From assembly GCF_018332715.1 (NCBI RefSeq), contig NZ_BOQP01000009.1:1-52949 (forward strand): DNA of 52,949 nucleotides, read 5' to 3'. Position numbers and translations under genes: made by a program. Shown one piece after another: positions 51,030-52,949 of this stretch; position 1 is the first letter of the stretch, and each line of letters starts with the position of its first letter. This DNA comes from Winogradskya consettensis. Lineage in GTDB: Bacteria; Actinomycetota; Actinomycetes; Mycobacteriales; Micromonosporaceae. The notes beneath the pieces are model-generated. The model saw nothing but the letters and a program-made list of their open reading frames with translations. It did no database searches and had not been told where the DNA came from.

Positions 51030-51989
51030 ATGAAACTGCCCACGCCCCGAGGCCCCGTCTCCGAAGCCCTGATCAACGCCCTGACCCGGGCCCCGCACGC
51101 CATTTCCGCGGGGGATCCGTCGGACGCCGACGACCTGCACCTGGCGCTGTTCGTCTGCTACGAACTGCACTACCGGGGCTGGGACGGCGTCGACGACGCG
51201 TGGGAGTGGGAGCCCGGGCTGCTCGGCGTGCGGGCCGCGCTGGAGGCTCTGTTCGAGGCGGATCTGCGGACTCTGGGCGTACCCGTCGCGGTGAAAGACG
51301 TGCCCCACGCCCTGATCGACCTCACCCGCGAAGCCGGTGGGCCCTCCCTCTCGGGTTACATCCGTGGCCGCGCCACCCGCGAGCAGTTCCGCGAATTCGC
51401 CGCCCACCGCTCGGTCTACCACCTGCGCGAGGCGGACCCCCACACCTTCGCGATCCCCCGGCTCAGCGGCCCGGCCAAGGCCGCCCTCCTCGAGATCCAG
51501 ATCGACGAGTACGGCGGGGGAGTCCTCAACCGCATGCACCAGGAACTGTTCAAATCCACGATGACAGCCCTCAACCTCGACACCACGTACGGCGCGTACG
51601 TCGACCTCGTCCCCGCCGCCACGCTCGCCAACAACAACCTGATGTCGCTGTTCGGCCTGCACCGGCGCTGGCGCGGAGCCCTCCTCGGCCACCTCGCCGC
51701 CTACGAGATGACCTCCACCGGCCCCAACCGCAACTACGGCAACGGCCTGCGCCGCCTCGGCGGCTCTGAGGCAGCAACCCGCTTCTACGACGAGCACGTG
51801 GAGGCGGACGCGGTCCACGAACAGATCGCCGCCTTCGACATGTGCGGCTCCTTCGCCACCGCGGAGCCTGAACTCGCCGCGGACGTCCTTTTCGGCGCGC
51901 GCTGCGTGCTCACGCTCGACGACCGCTGGGCCTCGGACGTTCTGGCCGCCTGGTCGGCCGGCGAATCCTCGCTCCGCGCGGCGTTGTAG
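51030..51989 (+). CDS. Iron-containing redox enzyme family protein (haem-oxygenase-like fold)
   Basis: This 319-residue all-helical protein belongs to the haem-oxygenase-like diiron superfamily. Probable metal-ligand helices are CYELHYRGWDGVDDAWEWE, LEIQIDEYGGG with RMHQELF, HLAAYEMTS and the late FYDEHVEADAVHE. The pattern of Glu/His pairs matches the 'iron-containing redox enzyme' proteins found in actinobacteria. Substrates in the superfamily vary from fatty acids to amino acids. The ATG at 51030 follows AAGGA and was preferred to a GTG at 50988. Confidence 0.82.
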   Translation: MKLPTPRGPVSEALINALTRAPHAISAGDPSDADDLHLALFVCYELHYRGWDGVDDAWEWEPGLLGVRAALEALFEADLRTLGVPVAVKDVPHALIDLTREAGGPSLSGYIRGRATREQFREFAAHRSVYHLREADPHTFAIPRLSGPAKAALLEIQIDEYGGGVLNRMHQELFKSTMTALNLDTTYGAYVDLVPAATLANNNLMSLFGLHRRWRGALLGHLAAYEMTSTGPNRNYGNGLRRLGGSEAATRFYDEHVEADAVHEQIAAFDMCGSFATAEPELAADVLFGARCVLTLDDRWASDVLAAWSAGESSLRAAL

Positions 51990-52216
51990 CTCTCCGCTTT
52001 CTTTGGGGCTGCGGCCGCTTGTTCCTCGGGGCCCGGTCGGGCGATTTGGGCTGCTCGCGTTGTGGCTGGTCACAGCCTTGGCCCAAAGTTATGTGTTTCT
52101 TGCTCAGACACGATTGCCTTGCGCTTGACAGCCCTCGGTCCGAGAAGTTGCGCCATCCCGGTCGTCGGCGCAATATTCGGGCTCGTGGCCGCCCGTCGGT
52201 AGCGTTCTGGCGACTC
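51990..52216. other. Intergenic region holding copy B of the conserved element
   Basis: No gene is supported between the iron-enzyme stop and the CDGSH-gene stop. The stretch contains copy B of the conserved element at 52067-52176; I recognise nothing else in it. Confidence 0.6.
52067..52176 (+). other. Conserved intergenic element, copy B
   Basis: It pairs without gaps with copy A at 21751-21860. The 3' hairpin uses TTGCGCC (52148-52154) and GGCGCAA (52167-52173); the stem keeps its position and span while bases differ from copy A. TTGACA at 52125-52130 is present, but no matching -10 box is clear. Confidence 0.65.
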
Positions 52217-52633
52217 TCAGTAACCTGCTGGCTTCCCGTTGTCCGCCTGTGTGTCGCTGTCTGGCTGCACGACGCTGTTACCTCGCGTGCTGTAGTCCGC
52301 TGGGGTGTCGCTGTTTACTGGCGTGCTGCTGTCCGCTGGCGTGTCGCTCTTTGACGGAGTGCCGCTGGTTGCTGGCGTGTCGCGGGGTGCCGGCGTCTCG
52401 CGGGGTGCCGGCGTGTCGCGGCCGGTTCCGGCTCGGAAGCCGACGGCCTTGTGGGTGCCGTCGCAGAACGGTTTCGACGCGGACTTCCCGCACCGGCACA
52501 ACGCGACCGTGCCGCGGCCGGGATCGATGACGGCACCATCGGGCGTACGCATGATGAAGTTGCCCCTGATCAGCAACGGCCCGTCCTCGTAGGGCACCAC
52601 GACCGCCCCGCCGCCACCAGCCGTATCAGTCAT
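52217..52633 (-). CDS. CDGSH iron-sulfur domain protein with repetitive tail
   Basis: This 138-residue protein has one CDGSH 2Fe-2S motif, with C-R-C-G at about residue 46 and PFCDGTH about nine residues on: three Cys and one His as in mitoNEET-like proteins. The N-terminal part (GPLLIRGNFIMRTPDGAVI) matches the single-motif bacterial type. After residue 70 it continues as an unusual low-complexity tail of about 65 residues built from repeats like S-D-T-P-A-D-S-S-T-P, not known for the family. The ATG at 52633 is the best start before the domain. Confidence 0.82.
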   Translation of the reverse strand: MTDTAGGGGAVVVPYEDGPLLIRGNFIMRTPDGAVIDPGRGTVALCRCGKSASKPFCDGTHKAVGFRAGTGRDTPAPRETPAPRDTPATSGTPSKSDTPADSSTPVNSDTPADYSTRGNSVVQPDSDTQADNGKPAGY

Positions 52634-52782
52634 GCCCGCACGGATGCCCGCCGCCGCCCCCGCAAAACCCGCACACCCCGGTCCGCGGCCCGATTGTGCC
52701 GAAAGTGGCCCGGAACAGGGCGGATCACGGTGAACTTGACCCCGAACGCCTTCCACGGCGGAGCATTCGGGGGTGGGACACC

Positions 52783-52949
52783 ATGACAGGCAGCATTACA
52801 AAGTACGTTAAACCCGACAGCGTCCTCGCACGCACGGCCTGGGAAATGCTCCAATCCCACGCCGGCGGCCAAGGCCCGCACGACGGCATCACCATCTGCC
52901 CGATCTGCGGCGAACGCCTCCCCTGCACCGCAGGCCGAGCCGCCGCCGA
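52783..52949 (+). CDS. Small zinc-motif protein, truncated by the window end
   Basis: The frame starts MTGSITKYVKPDSVLARTAW and has no stop before the window ends. It contains CPICGERLPC, a possible three-cysteine zinc-binding knuckle. The 55 visible residues look like a complete helical N-terminus plus zinc ribbon of a short actinobacterial protein. I do not recognise the family. It is divergent from the CDGSH gene. Confidence 0.6.
   Translation, partial: MTGSITKYVKPDSVLARTAWEMLQSHAGGQGPHDGITICPICGERLPCTAGRAAA

Noticed and set aside
52125..52150. Conserved TTGAC box in the two-copy element read as a plain sigma-70 promoter
   Set aside because: TTGACA is present in copy B, but no -10 box is found at 16-19 bases in either copy, so a simple promoter does not explain the conservation.

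Overview
The window is about 53 kb of very GC-rich actinobacterial chromosome. It most resembles Actinoplanes or a close relative in Micromonosporaceae. The best pointer is a gene at 8697-9845 whose layout (signal peptide, two SH3-like repeats, glucosaminidase) matches GsmA, the cell-wall hydrolase of sporangiospore maturation in Actinoplanes. I saw no rRNA, tRNA, CRISPR array, complete insertion sequence or phage module. Most of the window is ordinary core and adaptive chromosome with a few decayed genes and several unusual repeat or palindrome structures.

Layout. 0-2.9 kb: a HAD-fold protein, a decayed DUF4143-type ATPase next to three 23-bp-period repeats, and a SigE-type sigma factor with a membrane partner. 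3-9.9 kb: a secreted subtilisin, a DUF4097-like lipoprotein, a stress protein coupled to a PAP2 phosphatase, and GsmA. 9.8-12.7 kb: a 46-bp perfect palindrome, a CHASE-PAS histidine kinase and a convergent single-domain response regulator, whose two stop codons both lie in a 21-bp tandem array. 12.7-21.6 kb: an aldo/keto reductase, HrpA helicase, a GGDEF-EAL protein, a DUF6401-like protein and a secreted LamG protein. 21.5-22.4 kb is gene-free and holds copy A of a conserved ~110-nt element. 22.4-28.2 kb: an MmyB-type regulator divergent from an SDR, a probable B12 photosensor coupled to a PAS-GAF-SpoIIE phosphatase, and exonuclease III. 28.3-33.9 kb: a second GGDEF-EAL protein, a tandem universal stress protein, citrate synthase, and an ArsR/SRPBCC pair. 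33.9-40.4 kb: gluconokinase, then a cobalamin riboswitch driving chelatase-cobO-cobB-cobE/cbiG-like genes. 40.4-48.9 kb: MarR/epoxide hydrolase, an eroded SDR/XRE pair, a TrpF-like protein, a serine hydrolase, an MDR dehydrogenase divergent from TetR, a GCS2-family ligase and a DUF3817 membrane protein. 49-52.9 kb: an SGNH hydrolase, a membrane protein, a haem-oxygenase-like iron enzyme, copy B of the conserved element, a CDGSH protein with a repetitive tail, and a truncated small zinc-motif protein.

How the genes fit together. Signal transduction dominates: an ECF-type sigma factor, a kinase and response regulator, two c-di-GMP enzymes (one with a degenerate GGDEF), a PP2C phosphatase with a B12 sensor, and five one-component regulators, three of them with visible operator palindromes. 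The riboswitch-controlled cobO/cobB operon makes adenosylcobalamin precursors. Adenosylcobalamin is the chromophore the photosensor would need, so the two loci may be functionally linked.

The observations most worth a second look are the two-copy structured intergenic element, the 46-bp palindrome, the duplicated stop/start junction that created a 61-codon repeat ORF inside the cob operon, the CarH-like sensor coupled to a SpoIIE phosphatase, and a set of genes (DUF4143 ATPase, SDR, XRE regulator) that lost internal segments without losing reading frame.
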